This document shows positions 8,445 through 16,076 of a DNA stretch of 64,000 bases, in pieces (within the stretch, counting starts at the first letter, position 1; each line of letters opens with the position of its first letter). Both the position numbers and the translations under genes were made by a program. The DNA is taken from assembly GCF_003323715.1 (NCBI RefSeq), contig NZ_QOIN01000066.1, forward strand, positions 1 to 64,000, read 5' to 3'. Under the pieces are notes generated by a model. The model worked only from the letters and a program-made list of their open reading frames with translations, had not been told where the DNA came from and searched no databases. This DNA comes from Streptomyces diacarni. GTDB lineage: Bacteria; Actinomycetota; Actinomycetes; Streptomycetales; Streptomycetaceae.

Positions 8445-9314
8445 GTGTCAGCGGTGCACGTGACCGTGTGGGACGACCGCGACGGGGGACAGGGTGCGGC
8501 CCACTCGAACGCGGCGCCTGCCCTCTTCGTCCACAACATCTTCGCCTGGGGCAGCGACTCCGCCTACGGGTTCGCCGGGCAGCGGCCCCTCGCCGACAGC
8601 CGGCGGCTGCTCCTGATGGACCGCCGGGGCTACGGCGACAGCCCGGACACCGCCCGCAGCGACTTCGACGTAGACGCCGAGGACGTCGTGGAGATTCTCG
8701 ACGACGGCGGGAACGGCGGGACCCACCTCGTGGGGCACGGGAACGGTGCCGTCGTCGCACTCCTCGCCGCCGCACGCCGACCCGGACTCGTCCGCTCTCT
8801 CGCCCTCCTCCAGCCCTCGGCCTTCACGGCCGCCGCCGACCGTCCCGCCGTCGCCGGCCTCCTCGCGCGCGTGCGCGACGGCGCCCCCGGCGTCCCGGAG
8901 GACATCACGCCGCAGCAGTATCTGCGGGCGTCCACCGAGGGGTTGGGGATGCCCGCCCCCGACCCGACGCCGCGCCGGCTCCGTGCCGTTGCCACCGCCA
9001 TGCGGGAGCGGCCCGTATGGGAGGCGGAGATCCCGCTGGCGCCGATCCGGGATGCGGCCCTGCCGGTTCTGGTGGTCTGCGGCACCTGGGAGCAGGCACC
9101 TGCGGCGTACCGCGAGCACGTGGGGCTCCCTCTGATGGCCGTGGCGGAGTCCCTCACCGACTCCCTCGGGGGCCGTCTCCTGCGGGTGCCCGGGTACTAC
9201 CCCCACACCCAGGAGCCCGCCGCCGTCAACGCCGCCCTGCGGGAGTTCTGGGGTGAGGGTCGCCTGAGACCGTGCTCGTCGCAGCCACTCGTCGAGGTCC
9301 GCGACGCGTCCTAA
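8445..9314 (+). CDS. Alpha/beta-hydrolase-fold protein lacking the nucleophile serine
   Basis: A 289-residue protein with GTG start at 8445, preceded by GGGGAGGG. The fold is clear: LLLMDRRGYGDSPD, then the nucleophile-elbow region HLVGHGNGAVVALLAAARRP, and a C-terminal YYPHTQEP that supplies the usual catalytic His. At the elbow the expected G-x-S-x-G is G-H-G-N-G (residues 97-101), so the nucleophile position is glycine. It may be a non-catalytic binding protein or may use another mechanism. Its TAA stop overlaps the stop codon of the convergent ABC ATPase gene (bases 9311-9314), leaving no room for a terminator. Confidence 0.8.
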   Translation: MSAVHVTVWDDRDGGQGAAHSNAAPALFVHNIFAWGSDSAYGFAGQRPLADSRRLLLMDRRGYGDSPDTARSDFDVDAEDVVEILDDGGNGGTHLVGHGNGAVVALLAAARRPGLVRSLALLQPSAFTAAADRPAVAGLLARVRDGAPGVPEDITPQQYLRASTEGLGMPAPDPTPRRLRAVATAMRERPVWEAEIPLAPIRDAALPVLVVCGTWEQAPAAYREHVGLPLMAVAESLTDSLGGRLLRVPGYYPHTQEPAAVNAALREFWGEGRLRPCSSQPLVEVRDAS

Positions 9315-10882
9315 CCGGAGGTCAGCAGGCGTCCGGAGTCGACATGGAGCACGGTCTCGGCCCATTCCCGCGCGATCCCGGTGTCGTGGGTGATCAGCAG
9401 CACCGCTCCGCCGGCCCGGCTCACCTCGTCGAGCGCCGCCAGCACCAGGCGGGCCGCCTCGCTGTCCAGCGCGGAGGTCACCTCGTCGCAGACCAGCAGC
9501 CTGGGGCGGGCCAGCAGCCCGCGGATCAGCGCCGAGCGCTGGAGTTGTCCGCCGGAGAGGGCTGCGGGGCGGCGGGAGAGCAACTCGTCCTCCAGACCCA
9601 GCCCCCTGGCCAGGACGCGTGCCTCCGCTTCGGCCTCCGCGCGTGGCAGCCCGCGCAGGAAGCGCCCGGTGTCGGCCAGTTGACCCGACACCGGGCGGAA
9701 CTCGTCGAAGGAGGCCCGGCTGTCCTGGTGCACATACTGCACGATCCGACGCTGCTGCGTGTCGCGCCCGGGCAGGTCCGCGGGCAGCACGCGCCCGTCC
9801 ACGACGATCCGCCCCGAAGAGGCGGGTGCCAGCCCCGCCAGCGCCCGGCCGAAGGTCGTCTTGCCCGATCCGGACGGGCCGACGAGCGCGGTCCGGCTGC
9901 CAGGCGGAAACGCCATGCTGACCCCTTCGAGCACGGGGGCCGCGCGGTGCCGCCCGGCACGTACGGTCACCTCCTGTGCGGACACGCCCTCTGAGGCGCG
10001 TGCGCTGCCAGCGCGACCGCGCCGCCGGCCTGAGGGCGGAGCCGGTGCGAGAGCGTCGGCGGGGGTGACGATCCGGCCGCGCTCCAGCACGGCGGTGGTG
10101 TCGGCGAGTTCGTCCACCAGCCGCAGATCGTGGGTGAGCAGCAGCAGGGCCGTGCCGCCTTCCTTGATGCCCCGCAGCCGTTCGGTGAGGGCCGTCGCCG
10201 TGTCCTGGTCCAGGCCGCTGGTCGGCTCGTCCAGTACCAGCAGCCGCGGTCGGGTGATCAGCGCGGTGGCCAGCGCGGCACGTTGTTGCTGGCCCCCGGA
10301 CAGTTGGTGCGGAAACCGGCGCAACATCCTCGCGCCCTCCGGTATCGCGGCGGCTCGCAGCGCCTCGTGCACCCCCGCCTCGCGCGCGGAACGGCGCAGC
10401 CGCCCGCGTGCGGAGCCGCTGCCGGCATAGCGGGCGAGCTCGCGGAGTGTGCTGCCGATGCGGCGCACCGGATCGAGAACGCTCGCCGGGTCCTGCGGCA
10501 GGTGTGCGACCAGGCCCGCCCTGGCGGCCCGCCGCTGGGCCGCGGAGGCGCCGACCAGTTCGGCTCCGCCCAGCAGCACCCGGCCGCCCAAGGCGATGCC
10601 GGGCCGCTCGAAGCCGAGCGCGGCCAGCCCCAGGGTGGTCTTCCCGCTGCCGGAGGGACCGGTCACGGCCAGCGCCCGGCCGGCGGCGAGAACGAAGCTC
10701 ACCCCGTCCAGCAGCGTGGCACCGTCGCGCGAGCGCGCCGACAGCGAGCGCAACCTCAGCAGTTCCCCGGCGTCCGCGCCCACGCTCGTACGGGCGTCCG
10801 CGTCCACGCTCGTACGGGCGTCCGCGTCCACGCTCGTACGGGCATCTGCCCCCACGCCGGCGCCGGACCCCGAGCCGGTCAC
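9311..10882 (-). CDS. Fused double-ATPase subunit of a Dpp/Opp/Nik-type ABC transporter
   Basis: A 523-residue protein with two complete ABC modules, equal to DppD and DppF joined. Each has Walker A (GPSGSGKTTLG near residue 75; GPSGSGKTTFG in the second half), a signature (LSGGQQQRAALA; LSGGQLQRSALI) and Walker B (LLVLDEPTSGLD; LLVCDEVTSALD). The GTG start at 10882 overlaps the upstream permease stop (GTGA). The first 40 residues are a low-complexity leader built from an eight-residue repeat (ADARTSVD) encoded by 24-base tandem repeats. It should power uptake by the two permeases encoded immediately upstream. The operon is led by a cobalamin riboswitch, which points to cobalt or a corrinoid as cargo (inference). 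Its stop meets the convergent hydrolase stop. Confidence 0.9.
   Translation of the reverse strand: MTGSGSGAGVGADARTSVDADARTSVDADARTSVGADAGELLRLRSLSARSRDGATLLDGVSFVLAAGRALAVTGPSGSGKTTLGLAALGFERPGIALGGRVLLGGAELVGASAAQRRAARAGLVAHLPQDPASVLDPVRRIGSTLRELARYAGSGSARGRLRRSAREAGVHEALRAAAIPEGARMLRRFPHQLSGGQQQRAALATALITRPRLLVLDEPTSGLDQDTATALTERLRGIKEGGTALLLLTHDLRLVDELADTTAVLERGRIVTPADALAPAPPSGRRRGRAGSARASEGVSAQEVTVRAGRHRAAPVLEGVSMAFPPGSRTALVGPSGSGKTTFGRALAGLAPASSGRIVVDGRVLPADLPGRDTQQRRIVQYVHQDSRASFDEFRPVSGQLADTGRFLRGLPRAEAEAEARVLARGLGLEDELLSRRPAALSGGQLQRSALIRGLLARPRLLVCDEVTSALDSEAARLVLAALDEVSRAGGAVLLITHDTGIAREWAETVLHVDSGRLLTSG
10776..10847. repeat. Three 24-base tandem repeats inside the ABC ATPase gene
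   Basis: Units at 10776-10799, 10800-10823 and 10824-10847 differ from one another by one to three bases and encode the eight-residue repeat ADARTSVD near the N-terminus of the ATPase. The in-frame period lets copy number change without breaking the gene. Confidence 0.9.
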
Positions 10883-11730
10883 CGCGACCGCCCCTCGTGC
10901 CGCGCGAGGAAGCGGTCCGCCGTCAGGTTCGCGCCGACGCACAGCACCATCAGCAGCCCTGCCGGTATGAGGACCGCCGCGGGCTGGAGGAAGAGCGCGT
11001 CCGTGTTGCGCTCGATGACCACGGCCCAGTCCGGGGAGTCCGCGGGAAGCCCCAGGCCGAGGAAGTTGGCGGAGGCGAGCAGGTAGAGCACCAGCCCGAA
11101 CCGGCTTCCTGCGTCCGTGACCAGCGGGCCTCTCACGCTCCTGGCCACATAGCCGCACTGGACGCGCCATTCGGGCACGCCCTGGAGCCGCAGCGCCTCC
11201 ACGGCCGTGCGGCAGCCCGGCGCCAGCGCGGTGGCGCGCACCAGCCGCGCCACCGCGGGCACCTGCACGAGAGCGGCGGCGGCCACGAGCGTGCCGGCCC
11301 CGCGGTGCCCCGTCGCTGCCAGAGTCATCAACAGCAGCAGTGAGGGAAAGGCCAGCAGCAGGTCGAGCCCGCGCATCACGGTCTCGTCCATCCACCGCCG
11401 GCCGTGCGCGGCCAGCAGCCCCGACGGCACCCCGGCCGCGTACGCCAGTACCAGCGTGGCGGCTGTCATGCCGAGCACCGAGAGCCCGCCCCGCGACACC
11501 AGAGCGAGAACGTCCCGGCCCAGCACGTCGGTGCCCAGGAGGTGCCCGGGCCCCGGCGGTGCCGACGGCGCGCCGCCGGGCGCGGCCGAGAGGGGCAGCA
11601 AGGGACCGGCCAGGGCCACGAGGACCGGGAAGGCAGGCAGCAGGACCGCTCCCGCACTCGCCGCGCCGGCCCAGGGGCGCCGCCGGCGAGGGGCGCCGCG
11701 GCACCGACGCCGGCGCACCGAGGTGGTCAT
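10879..11730 (-). CDS. ABC transporter permease (DppC/NikC type)
   Basis: A 283-residue permease. The ATG at 11730 overlaps the stop of the upstream permease (ATGA). The family hallmark HLLGTDVLGRDVLALVSRGG occurs around residue 75, and the cytoplasmic loop TAVEALRLQGVPEWRVQCGYV contains the EAA-type contact with the ATPase. About six membrane spans. The Arg-rich N-terminal tail is short. Middle gene of the riboswitch-led operon. Confidence 0.9.
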   Translation of the reverse strand: MTTSVRRRRCRGAPRRRRPWAGAASAGAVLLPAFPVLVALAGPLLPLSAAPGGAPSAPPGPGHLLGTDVLGRDVLALVSRGGLSVLGMTAATLVLAYAAGVPSGLLAAHGRRWMDETVMRGLDLLLAFPSLLLLMTLAATGHRGAGTLVAAAALVQVPAVARLVRATALAPGCRTAVEALRLQGVPEWRVQCGYVARSVRGPLVTDAGSRFGLVLYLLASANFLGLGLPADSPDWAVVIERNTDALFLQPAAVLIPAGLLMVLCVGANLTADRFLARHEGRSR

Positions 11731-12674
11731 GCGCGTCCTTCCCGCACCGGGACCAGCCGGTGCACAGCGAGGTCGGCCAGCAGGTTCACCGCGACCGCTG
11801 TCAGTGCGAACACCAGCGCGTAGCACTGCACGGCGGGCAGGTCGCGGTTCTGCACCGCCTCGACGAACCCTGTGCCCAGGCCGCTGACCGCGAACAGGGA
11901 CTCCACGACGACCGCGCCGCCCAGCAACCCGTCGACGCAGCGGGCCAGTTGCTGGACGGCGGGCGCGAGCGCGTTCGGCACGACGTGCCGGACCACGATC
12001 CGGTGCTCGTCAAGCCCGAGCAGGCGCAGGTGGGAGGCCATCGGGCCGTCCTTGCGCTCGGCCACTCCGATGCGCACCTGCCGTGCCAGGTCGCACAACT
12101 GCCGGGACACCAGGACGCCCACAGGCAGCACCAGCACCTGGGGCGTGCCCGGCAGCTGGGCCCCCGTGGTGCCGGCGGCCGTGGCAGGCAGCAGCCCCAG
12201 GCCCAGGGAGAGCCAGGCGACCAGGAGCAGGCCGAGGACGAACTCGGGAACGGCGTGCAGCAGCACCGTCGCCCCGTTGAGCGCCCGGTCGATCCAGGAC
12301 CCCTCCCGAAGACCACTCGCCACCCCCAGCAGCAGCGCCAGCGGCACGACGACGGCGAGCGCGCAGCCGGCCAGCAGCGCGGTCGTCCCCAGGCGCGCCG
12401 TGACCTCGTGCGTGACCGGGAGGCCGGTGACCAGCGAGCGTCCGAAGTCGCCTTGGAGCACGGCGTGGAGCCAGGAGCCGAAGCGGCTCACCACCGGCTG
12501 GTCGAGGCCGAGCCGGGCGCGGACCAGCGCGGCCTGCTCCTCGGTGCCCTGCTCACCGATCAGCACGTCGGCGGTGTCCCCGGGCAGCAGCGATGTCAGC
12601 GCGAAGACCGCGACGAGCACGGCGAAGCACTGACCTGCCGCGACGGCGACACGGCTCAGCGCGTAGCGGAACAC
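11727..12674 (-). CDS. ABC transporter permease (DppB/NikB type)
   Basis: A 315-residue permease read from GTG 12674 (VFRYALSRVAVAAGQ), 43 bases after the binding-protein stop. The frame is open to 12869 but the upstream part overlaps that gene and is not membrane-like. LLPGDTADVLIGEQGTEEQ and the LGLDQPVVSRFGSWL segment are standard DppB motifs in the large external loop after helix 1. The EAA-type loop is present (RKDGPMASHLRLLGLDEHRI). It forms the membrane channel with the DppC-type partner. The start is moderately certain because no strong ribosome-binding site is visible. Confidence 0.87.
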   Translation of the reverse strand: MFRYALSRVAVAAGQCFAVLVAVFALTSLLPGDTADVLIGEQGTEEQAALVRARLGLDQPVVSRFGSWLHAVLQGDFGRSLVTGLPVTHEVTARLGTTALLAGCALAVVVPLALLLGVASGLREGSWIDRALNGATVLLHAVPEFVLGLLLVAWLSLGLGLLPATAAGTTGAQLPGTPQVLVLPVGVLVSRQLCDLARQVRIGVAERKDGPMASHLRLLGLDEHRIVVRHVVPNALAPAVQQLARCVDGLLGGAVVVESLFAVSGLGTGFVEAVQNRDLPAVQCYALVFALTAVAVNLLADLAVHRLVPVREGRA

Positions 12675-12717
12675 GGTACGGATCCCGTCGCGGTCGTGCG
12701 GTCCACAGCGAGCCTCT

Positions 12718-14265
12718 TCAGCCGATCCTGACGGTGTCGAACCGCGCCCAGTCGCAGGAGTTCGGGGGCGCCTCGCGCAGCCCCCGCACCTCTGCGGCCA
12801 GCCCGACGATCCAGTCGCTGAACCCCCACACGAGCTGGCCCGAGGCGTCCCGGGCCAGACGCTGCGCACGGGCCAGCAGCTCCAACCTGACCTTCTCGTC
12901 CCGGGTGCCTGCGGCCTGGGCGATCAGCCGGTCGAACCTGGCGGAGTGGTAGCCGGTGAGGTTGTTGGGGGCGTCCGTCAGCAGGCGGGTGCGCAGATGG
13001 GTGGGGACCGGGAGCGTCGCGGTACGGCTGTGCGCGGCGACGCCCTTCGTCTTGATCTGGCCGAAGTAGGTCGTCGCGGCGCGTACGTTCGGCTCCACCA
13101 CCAGGCCGATCTCCTTGAGCTGGCCGGCGATCAGCGAGGAGGCGTTCTGCCAGCTCGCGTCGGCGGGGCCGGTCTCCAGCCGGACGCGCAGCCCCTCCGC
13201 CCCAGCGGCCTTGACGAGGGCGCGTGCCCTGTCGACGTCGCGCTCGCGGGGCGGCAGGTCCTGCGGGTAACCGCGCAGTCCCCTGCCGAAGAGATCGTTG
13301 CCCACGGTGCCGCGCCCTGACAACGCCACCTTCACCAGGGCCTCGCGGTCGAGACCGAGGGTGAAGGCCTCGACCAGGCGAGCGTCGGAGAACGGCTCGC
13401 GGCTCAACCGCAGCAGCAGGGCCTGCATGGTGCTGAGCTTCGTCTGGAGCAGCGTGACGCTGTCCTTGCCGTCGAGCCGTCCGGCCGAGGCAGCGGACAG
13501 GTCGTGCGCGTAGTGCACCTGTCCCGACAGCAGCGCGTTCACCCGTGCGCGCTCCTCGCTCACGGGCACGAACTCCAGTTCCTCGATGTGCGGCCCGCCC
13601 GACCAGTGGCCGTCCCACGCCCGGAACACGGCCGAGCCGCCCGGGGCGAACGAGCCGTACCGGAAAGGACCGGAACCCACCGGCTGCGCGAAGTTCTTCG
13701 TGCCCCGCGGGACGATTTCGGTACCGGGCGCGGCCAGCGCACTGGCGAACTCGAAGTCCGGCTCCTTCAGCACCAGTGTCAGCTCGCGGCCCTTGGCCCG
13801 GCTCGCCGCGAAGTCGACGGCCGAGAAGAGCTGCGCCGACTGGGCGCCCACCGCGGGATCGGCGATACGCCGGTAGTTCCACAGCACGTCGGCGGCGGTC
13901 ACCGGTGACCCGTCGTGGAACTCGGCCCCGCGCAGCCGCACCGTCCATCGCGTGCCGGAACGGTCGCTGTCCCAGGACTCGGCCAGCCGGGCCTGGACGG
14001 ACATGTCGTCCTTGTACGTCAGCACGCTGTCGTACAGCGCCTTGGCGCGGGCCTGGTCGACGAAGAGGGGCGTCTTGTGCGGGTCGAGCGTCTCCTGGGA
14101 ACCGCCCGCGCTGAACGCCGCGCGAAGCCGCGAGCCGCCTGCCCCGCCCGGCGCGCCGCCGGAGCCGCCGCACGCGCCGAGTGCCGCGGTCGCCGTGAGA
14201 GCGCCCGCTCCCGCGAGTATGCGGCGCCGGGGGACGGCACCCTGCATCGATACGCTGTCGAACAT
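12718..14265 (-). CDS. Family 5 (DppA/NikA-like) substrate-binding lipoprotein under cobalamin riboswitch
   Basis: A 515-residue extracytoplasmic binding protein of the SBP_bac_5 family. The N-terminus has a twin-arginine-like RRRILAG followed by a hydrophobic stretch and a lipobox LGAC (Cys about residue 32), so it is probably a lipoprotein exported through Tat or Sec. Family motifs: ETLDPHKTPLFVDQARAKAL, LAESWDSDRSGTRWTVRLR, FHDGSPVTAADVLWNYRRI. The ATG at 14265 has AGGAGAGG ten bases upstream, directly after the riboswitch. First gene of a four-gene transporter operon. Family 5 proteins bind peptides, nickel, cobalt or other cargo; the B12 riboswitch favours cobalt or a corrinoid precursor (inference). 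Confidence 0.9.
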   Translation of the reverse strand: MFDSVSMQGAVPRRRILAGAGALTATAALGACGGSGGAPGGAGGSRLRAAFSAGGSQETLDPHKTPLFVDQARAKALYDSVLTYKDDMSVQARLAESWDSDRSGTRWTVRLRGAEFHDGSPVTAADVLWNYRRIADPAVGAQSAQLFSAVDFAASRAKGRELTLVLKEPDFEFASALAAPGTEIVPRGTKNFAQPVGSGPFRYGSFAPGGSAVFRAWDGHWSGGPHIEELEFVPVSEERARVNALLSGQVHYAHDLSAASAGRLDGKDSVTLLQTKLSTMQALLLRLSREPFSDARLVEAFTLGLDREALVKVALSGRGTVGNDLFGRGLRGYPQDLPPRERDVDRARALVKAAGAEGLRVRLETGPADASWQNASSLIAGQLKEIGLVVEPNVRAATTYFGQIKTKGVAAHSRTATLPVPTHLRTRLLTDAPNNLTGYHSARFDRLIAQAAGTRDEKVRLELLARAQRLARDASGQLVWGFSDWIVGLAAEVRGLREAPPNSCDWARFDTVRIG

Positions 14266-14317
14266 GACGCGTGAGCCTCTCCTGGGGTGTCCACGCCCCG
14301 GGTCGAAGGAAGCGGCG

Positions 14318-14430
14318 ACGCGCCAGTTGTCTGGCTCCCGGCTCTGGAGTGGCCCCAGAGCCGGTCACAGTGGCGGGACCGCGCCGGATTCGCACCGGCT
14401 TCCCTGACCGCGTCACCCAATGGTGTGTGT
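14318..14430 (-). promoter_or_regulatory. Cobalamin riboswitch
   Basis: Read on the minus strand, the leader holds the B12-box core: GGGAAGCCGGTGCGAATCC, then GCGCGGTCCCGCCACTGTGA, matching the conserved GGGAA-N-GGTG-N-AATCC and CCCGC-ACTGT of the cobalamin family. Next come a strong variable hairpin with arms CCGGCTCTGG/CCAGAGCCGG (14338-14364) and the element GAGCCAGACAACTGGC (cf. AGCCAGGAGACCTGCC). The usual P7-P11 insert is short. Between aptamer and start codon lie a GGGG/CCCC hairpin and the Shine-Dalgarno AGGAGAGG, so B12 probably blocks translation initiation of the downstream binding-protein gene. Limits are approximate. Confidence 0.9.
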
Positions 14431-14527
14431 ATGTACTACCACGGCGCCGTTCCCGGGCCACCGGCGGCCGGTTCGCCGCGGACCGGGCGGGACCGGTGAG
14501 GGATGTGCACAGGTTGGACCAACGGCA

Positions 14528-14557
14528 TTGACAGCACGCTCTTCTCACAGGTAGCGA
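14528..14557 (+). promoter_or_regulatory. Promoter of the GH25 muramidase gene
   Basis: TTGACA (14528-14533) and TAGCGA (14552-14557) are separated by 18 bases, a good match to a Streptomyces housekeeping-sigma promoter. A TATATT at 14565-14570 is an alternative -10. The start codon is about 150 bases downstream. Confidence 0.5.
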
Positions 14558-14712
14558 CGCTGCCTATATTTTGACGTGCTCGCGCCAACCGTGCCGCACG
14601 GTCGGCGTTCGGCTCGTGGCGCCGTCCCGGCGGACCGTCGACCGGTCCCGCCTGTCACTCCGTCCGGGACACCGACACCAGTACACCCCCCACCGAGCAC
14701 TTGGAGACAGGC

Positions 14713-15567
14713 ATGTCCAACGACAGACTCCGCGACACCTCCGCCGCCCCCTCCTCCCGCGGCAAGCGCGCCCTCGTCGCGACCGCGCTCTCCCTCGCCC
14801 TCTCCGCGCTGTCCGTCGGCGCGGCCGGCGCCGCGCAGGCCACCGACCGGCCCGGCGAACTCCAGCCGGGCGAGGCCTACATGGGCGCGGGCATCGCCGT
14901 ACACAAGGGCTGGAAGCAGGACGGCAACCCGGGCCTCGACGCCTCCGTCGAAGGCGTCGACGTCAGCGGACACCAGGGCAACGTCGACTGGCAGGCGCTC
15001 TGGGGCAGCGGCGTGCGGTTCGCCTACGTCAAGGCCACCGAGGGTACGGGCTACAAGAGCGACTTCTTCACGCAGCAGTACAACGGGTCCTACGACGTCG
15101 GCATGACCCGCGGCGCCTACCACTTCGCGCTCCCGGACAACTCCAGCGGCGCCGACCAGGCCAACTTCTTCGCCGACCACGGCGGGGGCTGGAGCAAGGA
15201 CGGCAAGACCCTCCCCGGAGTCCTCGACATCGAGTACAACCCGTACGGCGCGACCTGCTACGGGCTCAGCCAAGGCGCCATGGTCAACTGGATCAAGGAC
15301 TTCACCGCCACCTACAAGAGCCGGACGGGCCGGGACGCCGTCATCTACACCACCACCGACTGGTGGACCCAGTGCACCGGCAACAACGCCGGATTCGGCG
15401 AGACCAATCCGCTGTGGGTCGCGCGGTACGCCGACGGTCCTGGCGCGCTCCCCGCCGGCTGGGGCTTCCACACGTTCTGGCAGTACACCTCGACCGGTCC
15501 CACCGTGGGCGACCACGACAGCTTCAACGGTTCGGCCGAGCAGCTGACCGCACTCGCCAACGGGTAG
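14713..15567 (+). CDS. Secreted GH25 muramidase (lysozyme)
   Basis: A 284-residue secreted protein; ATG 14713 is preceded by TTGGAGACAGG. Residues 1-44 form a signal peptide with a Lys/Arg n-region, a hydrophobic core (ALVATALSLALSALSVGA) and cleavage near AQA. The catalytic domain is GH25: GVDVSGHQGNVDW at its start, FAYVKATEGTGY, and GVLDIEYNPYG with the catalytic Asp-x-Glu pair. It should cleave the MurNAc-GlcNAc bond of peptidoglycan, like the Streptomyces lysozymes of the cellosyl/mutanolysin type. No separate cell-wall-binding domain is present. Single gene with its own promoter and a perfect terminator hairpin. Confidence 0.93.
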   Translation: MSNDRLRDTSAAPSSRGKRALVATALSLALSALSVGAAGAAQATDRPGELQPGEAYMGAGIAVHKGWKQDGNPGLDASVEGVDVSGHQGNVDWQALWGSGVRFAYVKATEGTGYKSDFFTQQYNGSYDVGMTRGAYHFALPDNSSGADQANFFADHGGGWSKDGKTLPGVLDIEYNPYGATCYGLSQGAMVNWIKDFTATYKSRTGRDAVIYTTTDWWTQCTGNNAGFGETNPLWVARYADGPGALPAGWGFHTFWQYTSTGPTVGDHDSFNGSAEQLTALANG

Positions 15568-15579
15568 GACCTGCCGACC

Positions 15580-15610
15580 GCGTCACGCCCGTGCGCAACG
15601 GGCGTGACGC
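15580..15610 (+). terminator. Terminator hairpin after the muramidase gene
   Basis: Perfect 13-bp inverted repeat, arms GCGTCACGCCCGT and ACGGGCGTGACGC, with a five-base loop GCGCA, 12 bases past the stop codon. No T-tract. Confidence 0.75.
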
Positions 15611-15980
15611 GCCGCGCCCACGCTGAAACCGCCGAATCGGCGGTGCGCCCCTCGACTTCGCTCTCGGGGGGCTTCGCTCTGCCCTCCGCGCCCGCCCCCG
15701 CGTCTCCGCCACGCGCCCCGCCGCCCCGCGGGCATGTCTGCCCGGCTCGGTTTGCGGGCTTCTCGGTCACCGTCTCCCGGCGCCGATCGAAGCAGACCCC
15801 TCACGGCTGTCGCCGTCCGCCGAGGTCGGGCCACTCACCTCTGCACCCGCCTTCTCCGGCTTCTCGTGACGCGCTTTCCGAGGCGCTCCCTTGCCGTGCG
15901 CAGCATCGCTGCCGTGTGCAGTGCCGCGCCGCGCAAGCCGCGATCCCCGGGGCGCGCAGTCCCCTTCTAGAAGCTCACCC
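15611..15980. other. Gene-poor gap of about 370 bases
   Basis: No convincing coding region on either strand. Open frames here are Arg/Pro/Ser-rich and lack family similarity, codon bias and start sites. The far end leads into the AT-rich promoter of the epimerase gene. Confidence 0.6.
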
Positions 15981-15984
15981 ATGC

Positions 15985-16018
15985 GTGACAGATAATCGCG
16001 TGCGTTATAATCTCTAAC
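15985..16018 (+). promoter_or_regulatory. AT-rich promoter and possible TetR operator before the epimerase gene
   Basis: TATAAT at 16006-16011 is a perfect -10, with GTGACA at 15985-15990 as a -35 (15-base spacer, somewhat short). GTTATAATCTCTAAC (16004-16018) has GTTA/TAAC arms and overlaps the -10. A loosely similar GTTACAAGTTATCAC lies just upstream of the convergent TetR gene's start, so the TetR protein may bind both (inference). Confidence 0.4.
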
Positions 16019-16076
16019 AAGCCAGTGAGCCGGACAACCGAGTCCGGGGGGAGCTGGCGGGAAGGGTGTACAAAAA

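Noticed and set aside
15767..15985. A minus-strand frame starting MGELLEGDCAPRG in the gap before the epimerase gene
   Set aside because: Low-complexity, no recognisable domain, and weak codon bias; more likely non-coding.
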